A stretch of DNA of 6,868 nucleotides from Terriglobia bacterium (GTDB lineage Bacteria > Acidobacteriota > Terriglobia > UBA7540): positions 1 to 6,868 of the forward strand of contig JASHSC010000538.1 in the NCBI GenBank assembly GCA_030036915.1, written 5' to 3'. The notes beneath the pieces are model-generated. The model was not told the origin of the DNA. It saw only the letters and a list, made by a program, of their open reading frames with translations, and did no database searches. Shown in pieces: positions 1-6,257 of the stretch. Each line of letters opens with the position of its first letter. Within the stretch, counting starts at the first letter, position 1. Made by a program: the position numbers and the translations under genes.

Positions 1-1202
1 AGTGGATGAAGAAGATTGGTGAGCGCGTCGACCGCGACGAGCCGTTGTTCGAAATCTCTACCGACAAGGTTGACGCGGAAATTCCCTCGCCCGCCGCGGG
101 CCTGCTCACCCAGATTTTGGTGAAGGAGAACGAGACGGTGGCGGTTAACACGGTGGTGGCGGTCATTGATGGCGAAGGGTCGGCGGTAGCCGCCCCGGCG
201 CCCTTTGCGACTGCGCCCAAGCCGGAAGTCGCGCATCAGGCCGCACCACAAATTCCAACGCCTGCCGCTCCACTCTCCTTGGAGCAAGCCGAAGGCGGTG
301 AGGAAGACGTTCGCACTTCGCCTCTGGTGCGGCGCATCGCGCGGGAAAACAACGTGGACCTGGGCCAGGTGAAAGGCACAGGCCTGGGCGGCCGCGTAAA
401 CAAGAAGGACATTCTGGACTTCATCGAGCAGCGCAGTGCAGCGGGTCCAGTCGCAGCAAGCCCCCCCGCCCCGGCCATTCCCGCGGCGCCGCCGCCGGTC
501 AGCTTTACTGGCGCCTCGCAAACCGTGCCCATGACTCCCATGCGCAAGCAGATTGCCGAACACATGGTCGCGAGCCTGCGCACTTCCGCCCATGTTTACA
601 CCGTGGTGGAGGCGGAAATGACCCGTGTCGTGGCCACCCGCGACCGCTTCAAGGAGGAATTCGAGCGCCGGCACGGCATCAAGCTCACCTTCACGTCGTT
701 TTTCGTTCGGGCGTGTGTGGAAGCCATTAAAGAATCCCCCATCATCAACTCTTCGGTGGATGGGACGAACATCATCTACAAACGCGACGTAAATATCGGC
801 ATTGCGGTGGCGCTCGACAACGGATTGATTATGCCGGTAATCAAGCGCGCCGACGAGAAGAACTTCCTGGGCGTGGCGCGTGCCATTCAGGATCTCGCCG
901 ACCGCGCACGCACCAAGCGCCTAAGCGTGGATGACGTTCAGGGAGGCACCTTTACGATTACCAATCCGGGCAGTTTCGGCGGATTGTTCGGCCTGCCCAT
1001 CATCAACCAGCCCCAAGTGGCCATCCTCGGCGTGGGCTCCATTGAGAAGCGTCCAGTGGTCCACGATGACGCTATCGCCATTCGCCACATGGTGTATCTG
1101 TCCATTTCCTATGACCATCGCGTAATCGACGGGGCGACGGCGGAGAAATTCATGGGCAGGGTCAAGAAGATATTGGAGAACTGGGAGGAGGCCGTGTTGT
1201 AG
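1..1202 (+). CDS. 2-oxo acid dehydrogenase E2 component, dihydrolipoamide acyltransferase (5' partial)
   Basis: This is the E2 core enzyme of a 2-oxo acid dehydrogenase complex (2-oxoglutarate, pyruvate or branched-chain type). It moves the acyl group from lipoyl-lysine to CoA in the cytoplasm. The reading frame is open to the left edge, with TGG at 3-5 before the ATG at 6. That ATG lies inside the lipoyl domain, so the true start is upstream. Residues below are numbered from this ATG. The end of a lipoyl domain is visible, with the lipoylated lysine K21 in STDKVDAEI. An Ala/Pro-rich linker follows (about 57-100), then a peripheral-subunit-binding domain (about 104-142, SPLVRRIARENNVDLGQVKG), a second Ala/Pro linker, and the catalytic domain (about 172-398). 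The catalytic motif is YDHRVIDG, with H371 and D375. ITNPGSFGG and PIINQPQVAILG are also typical. The substrate class cannot be settled from this fragment; a SucB-like 2-oxoglutarate E2 is plausible. Only one lipoyl domain is visible, but more could lie upstream. No good terminator follows. Confidence 0.95.
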   Translation, partial: WMKKIGERVDRDEPLFEISTDKVDAEIPSPAAGLLTQILVKENETVAVNTVVAVIDGEGSAVAAPAPFATAPKPEVAHQAAPQIPTPAAPLSLEQAEGGEEDVRTSPLVRRIARENNVDLGQVKGTGLGGRVNKKDILDFIEQRSAAGPVAASPPAPAIPAAPPPVSFTGASQTVPMTPMRKQIAEHMVASLRTSAHVYTVVEAEMTRVVATRDRFKEEFERRHGIKLTFTSFFVRACVEAIKESPIINSSVDGTNIIYKRDVNIGIAVALDNGLIMPVIKRADEKNFLGVARAIQDLADRARTKRLSVDDVQGGTFTITNPGSFGGLFGLPIINQPQVAILGVGSIEKRPVVHDDAIAIRHMVYLSISYDHRVIDGATAEKFMGRVKKILENWEEAVL

Positions 1203-1289
1203 TGGAGCCTCAGATGCGCCATGCGGCAGTCCCCACAGGGTGGGACCACATCTTCAGGAGTCCTGTCGTTTGGTTGGAAGCCGGTTTTC

Positions 1290-1317
1290 TTGACATGGGC
1301 ACCATGCCGGTTATAAT
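1290..1317 (+). promoter_or_regulatory. Strong sigma70-type promoter upstream of yceD
   Basis: TTGACA at 1290-1295 and TATAAT at 1312-1317 both match the housekeeping consensus exactly, with a 16-nt spacer. Transcription would begin near 1324, giving a leader of about 20 nt before the yceD GTG at 1344. It sits in the gap after the E2 gene and points into the yceD-rpmF-plsX-fab series, so it is the likely main promoter of the cluster. The motif match is seen directly; activity is inferred. Confidence 0.85.
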
Positions 1318-1343
1318 TAAAGTTTTGCATAGATGAGGCTGGG

Positions 1344-1853
1344 GTGCGCATAAGCCTTGCAGAGCTAGAACTTCACCGCATTACGGCGTCTGAGAGCTAT
1401 GCCCCGGGAGCGCTGGATTTTCACGGGGCGGAGTTCCGGCAAACGGCGCCGCTCAACATCAAGGTCAACGCAGAGCTCCTGGGGTCGGAAATTCACATCC
1501 AGGGGAACTTGCAGACCCGCCTCGAAGCCAGTTGCGACCGCTGCCTGGGAGCGGTGGAGATCCCGATCGGCAGCGATTTTGACCTCTGCTATCGGCCGGT
1601 CCAGACGATCGCCAAGGAAGAAGAGGTCGAAGTCCCAAAAGATGAGATGGAGGTTGGCTTTTACTCCGGCGACGGGATCGAATTGGCGGATGTAGCCACA
1701 GAGCAGGTAATACTTTCCGTTCCGATGAAAGTGGTATGTGGCCCTGAATGCCGGGGGTTGTGCCCGGTATGCGGGGCGAATCGAAATCTGGAGTCTTGCA
1801 ATTGCGCGCCCCCGCACGCGGACTCACCATTTGCCTCGCTGAAGAGGCAGTAG
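1344..1853 (+). CDS. yceD: YceD/DUF177 family protein, cysteine-rich
   Basis: This 169-residue protein belongs to the DUF177 (YceD) family, which is commonly encoded just upstream of rpmF. In bacteria and plastids the family has been linked to 23S rRNA accumulation or ribosome assembly, but its exact biochemical role is not settled. The start is GTG at 1344, with GAGG at 1335-1338 five bases upstream; the ISLAELELH opening fits the family. The middle holds CDRCL (C64, C67). The end holds the conserved DGIELADVATEQVILSVPM segment followed by a cysteine cluster (C132, C136, C140, C143, C152, C154) in a CxGLCPxCG context, which looks like a metal-binding knuckle. A Lys/Glu-rich acidic stretch (about 91-103) separates the two parts. 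It follows a strong promoter and lies 73 nt before rpmF, so the two are probably co-transcribed. The family call is firm; zinc binding is inferred from the cysteine spacing. Confidence 0.92.
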   Translation: MRISLAELELHRITASESYAPGALDFHGAEFRQTAPLNIKVNAELLGSEIHIQGNLQTRLEASCDRCLGAVEIPIGSDFDLCYRPVQTIAKEEEVEVPKDEMEVGFYSGDGIELADVATEQVILSVPMKVVCGPECRGLCPVCGANRNLESCNCAPPHADSPFASLKRQ

Positions 1854-1859
1854 GACCGG

Positions 1860-1904
1860 CCCGCCGAGGCGGGACCGGCATGTGCCGCCGGAAGGGTGGC
1901 GCAT
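1860..1904 (+). repeat. Two adjacent hairpins between yceD and rpmF
   Basis: The first hairpin pairs CCCGC (1860-1864) with GCGGG (1869-1873) around a CGAG loop. GGACCGG occurs on both sides of it as a short direct repeat (1853-1859 and 1872-1878). The second pairs ATGTGCCGCC (1880-1889) with GGTGGCGCAT (1895-1904), a 10-bp stem with two G-U pairs and a 5-nt loop. Neither is followed by a T-run, so they are unlikely to be intrinsic terminators. They end about 22 nt before the rpmF start. They could be an RNA processing or stability element, a translation control structure, or a dispersed palindromic repeat. The stems are seen directly; any role is inferred. Confidence 0.6.
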
Positions 1905-1926
1905 CAGGAAGAAGAGAAGAGAGTTT

Positions 1927-2112
1927 ATGCCGAATCCCAAACGACGACATTCACACGCACGGAAGAACCGCCGGCGGGCCCACGACTTTCTGAGCAAGCC
2001 TGCAATAGCCGAGTGTCCGCACTGCCATGAGGCCAAGATGCCTCACCAAGCCTGCCCGCACTGCGGTTATTACAACGGGCAGGAAGTAATTCTGGTGAAG
2101 GAAACGGCCTGA
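1927..2112 (+). CDS. rpmF: 50S ribosomal protein L32 (bL32)
   Basis: This is ribosomal protein bL32 of the large subunit, 61 residues, the usual size. The start is ATG at 1927, giving the family's MPNPKRRHSHARKNRRRAH opening; an in-frame GTG-type start at 1882 would add an unrelated tail and fall within the upstream hairpins. The upstream region is purine-rich (AGAGAAGAGAG ending at 1923), with no textbook Shine-Dalgarno. The basic N-terminal half contacts rRNA. The C-terminal half has four cysteines, C30, C33, C43 and C46, in CPHC and CPHC pairs. This is therefore the zinc-binding form, not the cysteine-less form found in some genomes as a zinc-starvation paralogue. It lies between yceD and plsX, the classic arrangement that couples ribosome and lipid synthesis. 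Confidence 0.97.
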   Translation: MPNPKRRHSHARKNRRRAHDFLSKPAIAECPHCHEAKMPHQACPHCGYYNGQEVILVKETA

Positions 2113-2199
2113 ACTGTCAGATTTTTACCCACGGAGCCTCACCCCAGCGCGAACATATCTTCCCGCGCCGGACAGATTCCACGGTTTGAACTGACCATC

Positions 2200-3210
2200 A
2201 TGCGACGGATCGCTGTAGACGCCATGGGCACCGACTCCGCCCCCGAGCCGGAAGTCGCCGGAGCGATTGAGGCGGCCCGGGCGGGGTATGCGGAAGTTTT
2301 GCTGGTCGGCCCCCAGGATCGCCTCAGCCGCGAGCTCAGCCAGCGCAAGGCGCTGGGACTGCCCATCAGGATTGTCCACGCCAGTGAGACCATCACCATG
2401 GGGGACAAGGCCACCAAAGCCTTCCGGCAGCGGCGCGACTCATCGATTCGCGTCACGGCACGCTTGGTGAATGAAGGCAAAGCGGATGGAATGATCAGCG
2501 CCGGGAACACCGGCGCGGTGATGACCACGGCCAAGATCGTGCTCGGTGGGCTCGAAGGCGTGGACCGGCCGGCCATTGCGCAAGTCTTTCCCACTTCCAA
2601 GGGGACGGCCGCCGTCCTTCTGGATGTGGGCGCGAACGTGGATTGCAAGCCGCATCACCTGGTGGAGTTTGCAGTGATGGGACACACCTACTACCACGTG
2701 ATATTCGGCATGGAGAGGCCGCGCATCGGGCTGCTGTCGATCGGCCAAGAGGACCAGAAGGGAAATGAGTTGACCCGCGGAGCGCTGCCCCTGCTCAGGC
2801 AACTCCCCCTGAACTTCATCGGCAATGTGGAAGGCCGCGACCTTTACAATGGCCGCGTGGAAGTGATCGTTTGCGACGGATTTATCGGCAATGTAGCCCT
2901 GAAGATCAGCGAAGGGTTGATTGAAGCGATATCCAGCCTGCTAAAAGAGGCTCTTTCGAGCACGCTTTCCTCCAAGGTTGGTTACGTGCTTGCGCGGAAA
3001 GCTTTTCAGAATTTCAAGAAACGCGTAGATTATTCCGAGTACGGTGGCGCGCCCCTGCTGGGCGTAAAAGGCGTGTGCATCATTTGCCATGGGGGATCGA
3101 ATACCAACGCCATCAAAAATGCCATTCGAGTAGCGGCGGAATTCTCCAATGGAAAAGTGAATGAAAAGATCGAGCGCGAACTGGCGGCTGCAAGTAGATT
3201 TGGTTATTGA
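2200..3210 (+). CDS. plsX: Phosphate acyltransferase PlsX
   Basis: PlsX converts acyl-ACP and phosphate to acyl-phosphate, the acyl donor used by the membrane acyltransferase PlsY in the first step of phospholipid synthesis. It is a peripheral membrane enzyme. The 336 residues are full length for the family. Conserved blocks in order are IAVDAMGTDSAPEPEVAGA at the N terminus, SAGNTGAVMT (about 100-110), LLDVGANVDCKPHHLVEFA (about 140-158), GLLSIGQEDQKGNE (about 178-191), NFIGNVEGRDL, VIVCDGFIGNVALK, and YSEYGGAPLLGVKG near the C terminus. In the first block the usual AMGGD reads AMGTD, a small departure. The ATG at 2200 is the only sensible start, but I see no Shine-Dalgarno in front of it. 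The gene lies 87 nt after rpmF and 80 nt before fabH. Confidence 0.96.
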   Translation: MRRIAVDAMGTDSAPEPEVAGAIEAARAGYAEVLLVGPQDRLSRELSQRKALGLPIRIVHASETITMGDKATKAFRQRRDSSIRVTARLVNEGKADGMISAGNTGAVMTTAKIVLGGLEGVDRPAIAQVFPTSKGTAAVLLDVGANVDCKPHHLVEFAVMGHTYYHVIFGMERPRIGLLSIGQEDQKGNELTRGALPLLRQLPLNFIGNVEGRDLYNGRVEVIVCDGFIGNVALKISEGLIEAISSLLKEALSSTLSSKVGYVLARKAFQNFKKRVDYSEYGGAPLLGVKGVCIICHGGSNTNAIKNAIRVAAEFSNGKVNEKIERELAAASRFGY

Positions 3211-3218
3211 TTGCGCCG

Positions 3219-3274
3219 TTTGGCAATTCCCAAGATGGCTAAATGGCCAAATGACTCAATGACTAAATGAATCG
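3219..3274. repeat. 8-nt-period degenerate tandem repeat with inverted arm, plsX-fabH gap
   Basis: From 3235 to 3274 the sequence repeats every 8 nt, five units in register, with a consensus near ATGRCYMA (for example ATGGCTAA at 3235-3242 and ATGGCCAA at 3243-3250). TTTGGCAATT at 3219-3228 can pair with AATGGCCAAA at 3242-3251, with one mismatch, around a 13-nt loop. The run is A+T-richer than the genes on each side and ends just before the fabH Shine-Dalgarno. A related motif occurs in the fabG-acpP gap. The period is seen directly; the function is unknown. Confidence 0.6.
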
Positions 3275-3280
3275 ATACCC

Positions 3281-3285
3281 GGGAG
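3281..3285 (+). promoter_or_regulatory. Shine-Dalgarno that fixes the fabH start
   Basis: GGGAG lies five bases before the ATG at 3291. This favours that start over the ATG at 3267, which would place this site inside the coding region and add eight residues not typical of the family. Confidence 0.7.
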
Positions 3286-3290
3286 TTTGT

Positions 3291-4271
3291 ATGTCTGTTG
3301 CAGGGGTGTTAGGAACGGGCTCGGCCTTACCCGAAAAGGTGATATCCAACGCCGATCTCGAAAAGCTGGTAGAAACCTCCGATCAATGGATCACCGAGCG
3401 CACCGGAATTCGCGAGCGCCGGCAGGCCGCGCCCAACGAAACCACCTCCACCCTATCCGTGCTGGCCTCGCGCCGCGCCCTGGAAAGAGCCGGCATCAAG
3501 CCAACGGACCTCGACCTGATCATCTGCTCGACGATTTCGCCCGACATGCCCTTGCCCTCCACCGCCTCGCTGATTCAGCGCGAGCTCGGCGCGCACGGTT
3601 GCTGCGCGTTTGACCTGGCGGCCGCCTGCTCCGGATTCCTGTTCGGCATGACCGTGGCCGAACAATTCATTCGCAATAGTGCATCAAAATACGTGCTGGT
3701 GATCGGCGCCGAGTTGCTCTCGCGCTACCTGGATTACTCAGATCGCGCCACTTGCGTCATCTTCGGCGACGGTGTCGCGGCGGCAGTGTTCGGCCCGGTT
3801 GATCCGCCTTCGGGAATTCTGGCCCACGAACTGCACACGGAAGGCCAATACGCGGAGCATCTTTTCATCCCGGCAGGCGGCACTGCGCTTCCGGCTTCCT
3901 GCCAGACCGTCCAACAAGGCGCGCACTTCATCAAGATGCGAGGAAATGAGCTGTTCAAAGTGGCCGTTCGCAGCCTGGAGGATGTCTCGCGGCAAGTGAT
4001 GAAGAAAGCCGGGGTCACGGCCGAAGACCTTGACCTCTTCATTCCCCATCAGGCCAACCAACGCATTACCGAGGCAATTCGAGAGCGCTTGGGAGTGCGC
4101 TCGGAAAAGGTTTACTCGAACATCTGCCGGATTGGCAATACTTCCTCTGCGTCCATTCCGATTTGCCTGGATGAGTGCGTGCAGAGCGGCCGATTGAAGA
4201 GAGGAAACCTGGTCCTGATGTCCGCCTTTGGCGCGGGGGTTACCTGGGGGGCGGTCTTAATGCGTTGGTAA
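3291..4271 (+). CDS. fabH: 3-oxoacyl-ACP synthase III (KAS III, FabH)
   Basis: FabH starts fatty acid synthesis by condensing an acyl-CoA, usually acetyl-CoA, with malonyl-ACP in the cytoplasm. With the start at 3291 the protein is 326 residues, close to the usual 310-330, and opens MSVAGVLGTGSALPEKVISN. An in-frame ATG at 3267 lacks a good ribosome site. The KAS III signature DQWITERTGI is at 31-40. The catalytic triad is intact: C113 in DLAAACSGF, H253 in IPHQAN and N283 in RIGNTSSASIP. The FGDGVAAAVFG and C-terminal FGAGVTWGAVLM segments are also typical. Whether it prefers acetyl or branched primers cannot be told from the sequence alone. It follows plsX by 80 nt and precedes fabD by 107 nt, in the standard order for this cluster. 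Confidence 0.96.
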   Translation: MSVAGVLGTGSALPEKVISNADLEKLVETSDQWITERTGIRERRQAAPNETTSTLSVLASRRALERAGIKPTDLDLIICSTISPDMPLPSTASLIQRELGAHGCCAFDLAAACSGFLFGMTVAEQFIRNSASKYVLVIGAELLSRYLDYSDRATCVIFGDGVAAAVFGPVDPPSGILAHELHTEGQYAEHLFIPAGGTALPASCQTVQQGAHFIKMRGNELFKVAVRSLEDVSRQVMKKAGVTAEDLDLFIPHQANQRITEAIRERLGVRSEKVYSNICRIGNTSSASIPICLDECVQSGRLKRGNLVLMSAFGAGVTWGAVLMRW

Positions 4272-4302
4272 GAGATAAGAGAGGTTGGGAGACAAGGGTT
4301 TA

Positions 4303-4357
4303 AAAGGGTAAGGCCTGCGAGAGGATTATTACCGTTTGACTTTTTCCCTTGCCCTTT
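4303..4357. repeat. Imperfect inverted repeat in the fabH-fabD gap
   Basis: AAAGGGTAAGG at 4303-4313 pairs with CCTTGCCCTTT at 4347-4357, an 11-bp stem with one G-U pair, around a loop of 33 nt. The 5' arm lies in a purine-rich tract that starts just after the fabH stop. The 3' arm ends 9 nt before the fabD Shine-Dalgarno. There is no T-run after the stem, so termination is unlikely. It may shape the leader of fabD; this is inferred. Confidence 0.5.
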
Positions 4358-4366
4358 CTGAAATCT

Positions 4367-4371
4367 AAGGA
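4367..4371 (+). promoter_or_regulatory. Shine-Dalgarno that fixes the TTG start of fabD
   Basis: AAGGA ends seven bases before the TTG at 4379. This supports that codon as the start, giving the family opening MKIAFIFPGQGSQ. The TTG at 4349 would add ten residues with no likeness to FabD and would place this site inside the gene. Confidence 0.8.
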
Positions 4372-4378
4372 CTGGAAT

Positions 4379-5317
4379 TTGAAGATTGCCTTCATCTTTC
4401 CCGGGCAAGGATCGCAATACCCGGGCATGGGCCGCGAGCTCGCGCAGAGCTTCCCGGCGGCGCGCAAGGTCTTCGAGATTGCTGACGCGGCGCTGGGATA
4501 TGCAATCTCGAAACTCTGTTTTGAAGGTCCGGCGGAAGAGCTGCAACTTACCGCCCATACGCAGCCGGCAATTCTAACGGTTTCCGCAGCAGCGGCGGCA
4601 GTGCTTCACGAGCAAGGCGTGAATCCGGACTTTGTGGCGGGCCACAGCCTGGGCGAATATTCGGCTCTGGTGGCAGTAGGCGCCATAAGCCTGACCGACG
4701 CCGTCCAACTCGTCCACAAACGCGGCAAGTATATGCAGGAAGCCGTACCCGTGGGACAGGGGGCTATGGCAGTGGTTCTGGGACTGGATGTTGCGACGTT
4801 GGATGAAATCTGCGCCGAGGCCGCGCAAGGAGAGGTGGTTTCGCCGGCGAACCTGAATTCCCCCGGCCAAATCGTGATCGCCGGCGCTGCCGCTGCCGTG
4901 GCGCGAGCTTCTGAAATGGCCAAGGGCCGCGGCGCCAAGCGCGTTCTGCCCCTCAACGTCAGCGCGCCATTTCACTGCGCCCTCATGAAACCTGCGCAGG
5001 ACCGGTTGAGGGTTGATCTGGATGCCACGCAGATTCAAGATCCCAGGGCGCCACTGGTCAGCAATGTGAGCGCGCAGGTGGTAACATCCGCCTCTGCGAT
5101 CCGTGAAGGGCTGAAGCAGCAGGTTACCGCTCGTGTGCGCTGGGAGGAATCGATTCGTCGCCTTCGCGCCGAGGGTGTGGAGTTGTTTGTGGAAGTCGGA
5201 CCAGGCAAAGTTCTTTCCGGATTGTTGCGCCAAATCGATCGCGAAGCCCTATGCTTGCGCGTGGAAGACTCAGCGACGCTGGGTGAGGTTACAACGCGTG
5301 TGCGCGAGGCTGGATGA
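4379..5317 (+). CDS. fabD: Malonyl-CoA:ACP transacylase (FabD)
   Basis: FabD transfers malonyl from malonyl-CoA to the phosphopantetheine arm of AcpP, supplying the extender unit for FabH and FabF. The TTG start at 4379 gives 312 residues, near the 309 of the E. coli enzyme. Key residues are all present: Q10 in FPGQGSQ (oxyanion hole), the nucleophile S90 in AGHSLGEYSA, R115 in HKRGKYMQ (binds the malonyl carboxylate) and H199 in SAPFHCALM. The SPGQIVIAG and FVEVGPGKVLSGL blocks are typical of the family. An Ala-rich helix at about 68-75 is normal here. The gene sits between fabH and fabG with gaps of 107 and 75 nt. The rare start codon may hold its expression below that of its neighbours, which is an inference. 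Confidence 0.96.
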   Translation: MKIAFIFPGQGSQYPGMGRELAQSFPAARKVFEIADAALGYAISKLCFEGPAEELQLTAHTQPAILTVSAAAAAVLHEQGVNPDFVAGHSLGEYSALVAVGAISLTDAVQLVHKRGKYMQEAVPVGQGAMAVVLGLDVATLDEICAEAAQGEVVSPANLNSPGQIVIAGAAAAVARASEMAKGRGAKRVLPLNVSAPFHCALMKPAQDRLRVDLDATQIQDPRAPLVSNVSAQVVTSASAIREGLKQQVTARVRWEESIRRLRAEGVELFVEVGPGKVLSGLLRQIDREALCLRVEDSATLGEVTTRVREAG

Positions 5318-5392
5318 GTTTAGCGGCGAATCGCCCGCCGTTGCATCCTTTTGGCTTCTGGGCAATCCCATTAGAGGGGAGCGGGTAGAAGT

Positions 5393-6136
5393 ATGTATTT
5401 GGAAGGGCGAGCAGCGATTGTCACCGGCGCCGGGCAGGGAATAGGCCGGGCAATCGCCTTGGCTTTGGGCAAAGCGGGGGCCAACGTGGCTTTGACCAGC
5501 CGGCGCTGCGCCATGCTCGAACCGGCCATTCAAGAGCTGAAGGGCATGGGTCGGGAGGCTCTTAAGTTCTGCGCCGACGTCTCGAGCGCCGACGCTGTTC
5601 AGGAAATGGTAGACCAGACGATATCCGCCTGGGGAAAGATCGACATTCTTGTGAACAATGCGGCCATTACCAAAGACACTCTGGCGATGCGCATGAAGGA
5701 CGGCGACTGGGAGGTGGTGCTGAAAACTAATCTGGACGGAGCGTTCTATTGCACAAGGGCCGTTCTGCCGGCGATGGTCAAGCAGCGCTGGGGGCGCATC
5801 ATTAACGTTGCCTCCGTTGTGGCACAGGCAGGGAACGTGGGTCAGGCGAACTATGTGGCCTCCAAGGCAGGCATCATCGGATTGACCAAGGCCGTGGCCG
5901 CGGAAGTCGCCCGGCGCAACATCACTGTGAACGCCATCGCCCCGGGCTTCATCACCACTCCCATGACTGATGTCCTTTCGCCGGAAATTAAGGAAAAGAT
6001 TCTCAGTGTGATTCCCATGGGACGCATGGGGACCGATGCCGAGGTTGCGCATGGAGTACTGTTCCTGGCGTCGCCCGAAGCCAGCTACATCACAGGGCAC
6101 GTTTTAAACATCAATGGCGGAATGTACATGGCGTGA
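5393..6136 (+). CDS. fabG: 3-oxoacyl-ACP reductase (FabG)
   Basis: FabG is the NADPH-dependent reductase that turns 3-oxoacyl-ACP into 3-hydroxyacyl-ACP in each elongation round. It is a short-chain dehydrogenase/reductase of 247 residues, the usual length, and works as a tetramer in known cases. The Rossmann cofactor motif TGAGQGIG is at 11-18, with a basic SRR at 36-38 that suits NADPH. NNAAI is at 88-92. The catalytic tetrad is N113, S141, Y154 and K158, the last two in GQANYVASKAG. The C terminus has VNAIAPGFITTPMT and the late ITGHVLNINGGMYM block. The ATG at 5393 is preceded by a purine-rich GAGGGGAG (5374-5381), about 11 nt away, so spacing is a little long. The segment follows fabD by 75 nt. 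Placement beside fabD and acpP makes the FabG call firmer than sequence alone would. Confidence 0.95.
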   Translation: MYLEGRAAIVTGAGQGIGRAIALALGKAGANVALTSRRCAMLEPAIQELKGMGREALKFCADVSSADAVQEMVDQTISAWGKIDILVNNAAITKDTLAMRMKDGDWEVVLKTNLDGAFYCTRAVLPAMVKQRWGRIINVASVVAQAGNVGQANYVASKAGIIGLTKAVAAEVARRNITVNAIAPGFITTPMTDVLSPEIKEKILSVIPMGRMGTDAEVAHGVLFLASPEASYITGHVLNINGGMYMA

Positions 6137-6138
6137 GC

Positions 6139-6256
6139 CATTGAATGATTTGGCGATTTGGAGGTTTTGCGATTTAATGTTCAATCAGGATGCCGGAAGT
6201 GGTTTTGACCGGAGTCCTTAAATGGCGAAATGGCAAATCGCGCAATTGACCGATTT
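6139..6256. repeat. Nested imperfect palindrome built from 8-nt repeats, fabG-acpP gap
   Basis: The left arm (6139-6178) repeats every 8 nt, with units such as GATTTGGC (6147-6154), GATTTGGA (6155-6162), GGTTTTGC and GATTTAAT. The right arm (6220-6256) has units with near 8-nt spacing in the opposite sense, such as AAATGGCG (6220-6227), AAATGGC (6228-6234) and AAATCGCG (6235-6242). The centre holds a separate hairpin: AGGATGCCGG (6187-6196) against CCGGAGTCCT (6209-6218), with one G-U pair, one mismatch and a 12-nt loop. The whole block fills most of the 185-nt gap and ends right at the acpP promoter. It may be a small dispersed repeat element or a regulatory structure. The pairing is seen directly; the nature is inferred. 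Confidence 0.6.
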
Positions 6257-6257
6257 C

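Noticed and set aside
1230..1245. Short hairpin (TCCCCAC against GTGGGA) after the E2 stop, considered as its terminator
   Set aside because: The stem is short, contains a bulge, and no T-run follows.
2109..2126. CTGA-ACTG-TCAG followed by ATTTTT right at the rpmF stop, like a small terminator
   Set aside because: The stem has only four base pairs and overlaps the stop codon, too weak for an intrinsic terminator.
3267..3290. Upstream ATG as fabH start
   Set aside because: It lies within the 8-nt repeat run, has no Shine-Dalgarno, and adds eight residues not typical of FabH. The ATG at 3291 has GGGAG at a good distance.
4336..4364. Possible promoter before fabD (TTGACT, 17 nt, TGAAAT)
   Set aside because: The start point would fall at about 4371, removing the Shine-Dalgarno at 4367-4371 from the transcript, and the -10 box matches only four of six bases.
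4574..5233. Open frame of 219 codons on the minus strand, opposite fabD
   Set aside because: Its composition is His/Arg/Gly-rich, as expected from the antisense of a G+C-rich gene, and it shows no domain.
5270..6100. Long open frame (276 codons) on the minus strand, opposite fabG
   Set aside because: It mirrors the codon structure of fabG, resembles no family I know, and has no ribosome site. It is a shadow of the real gene.
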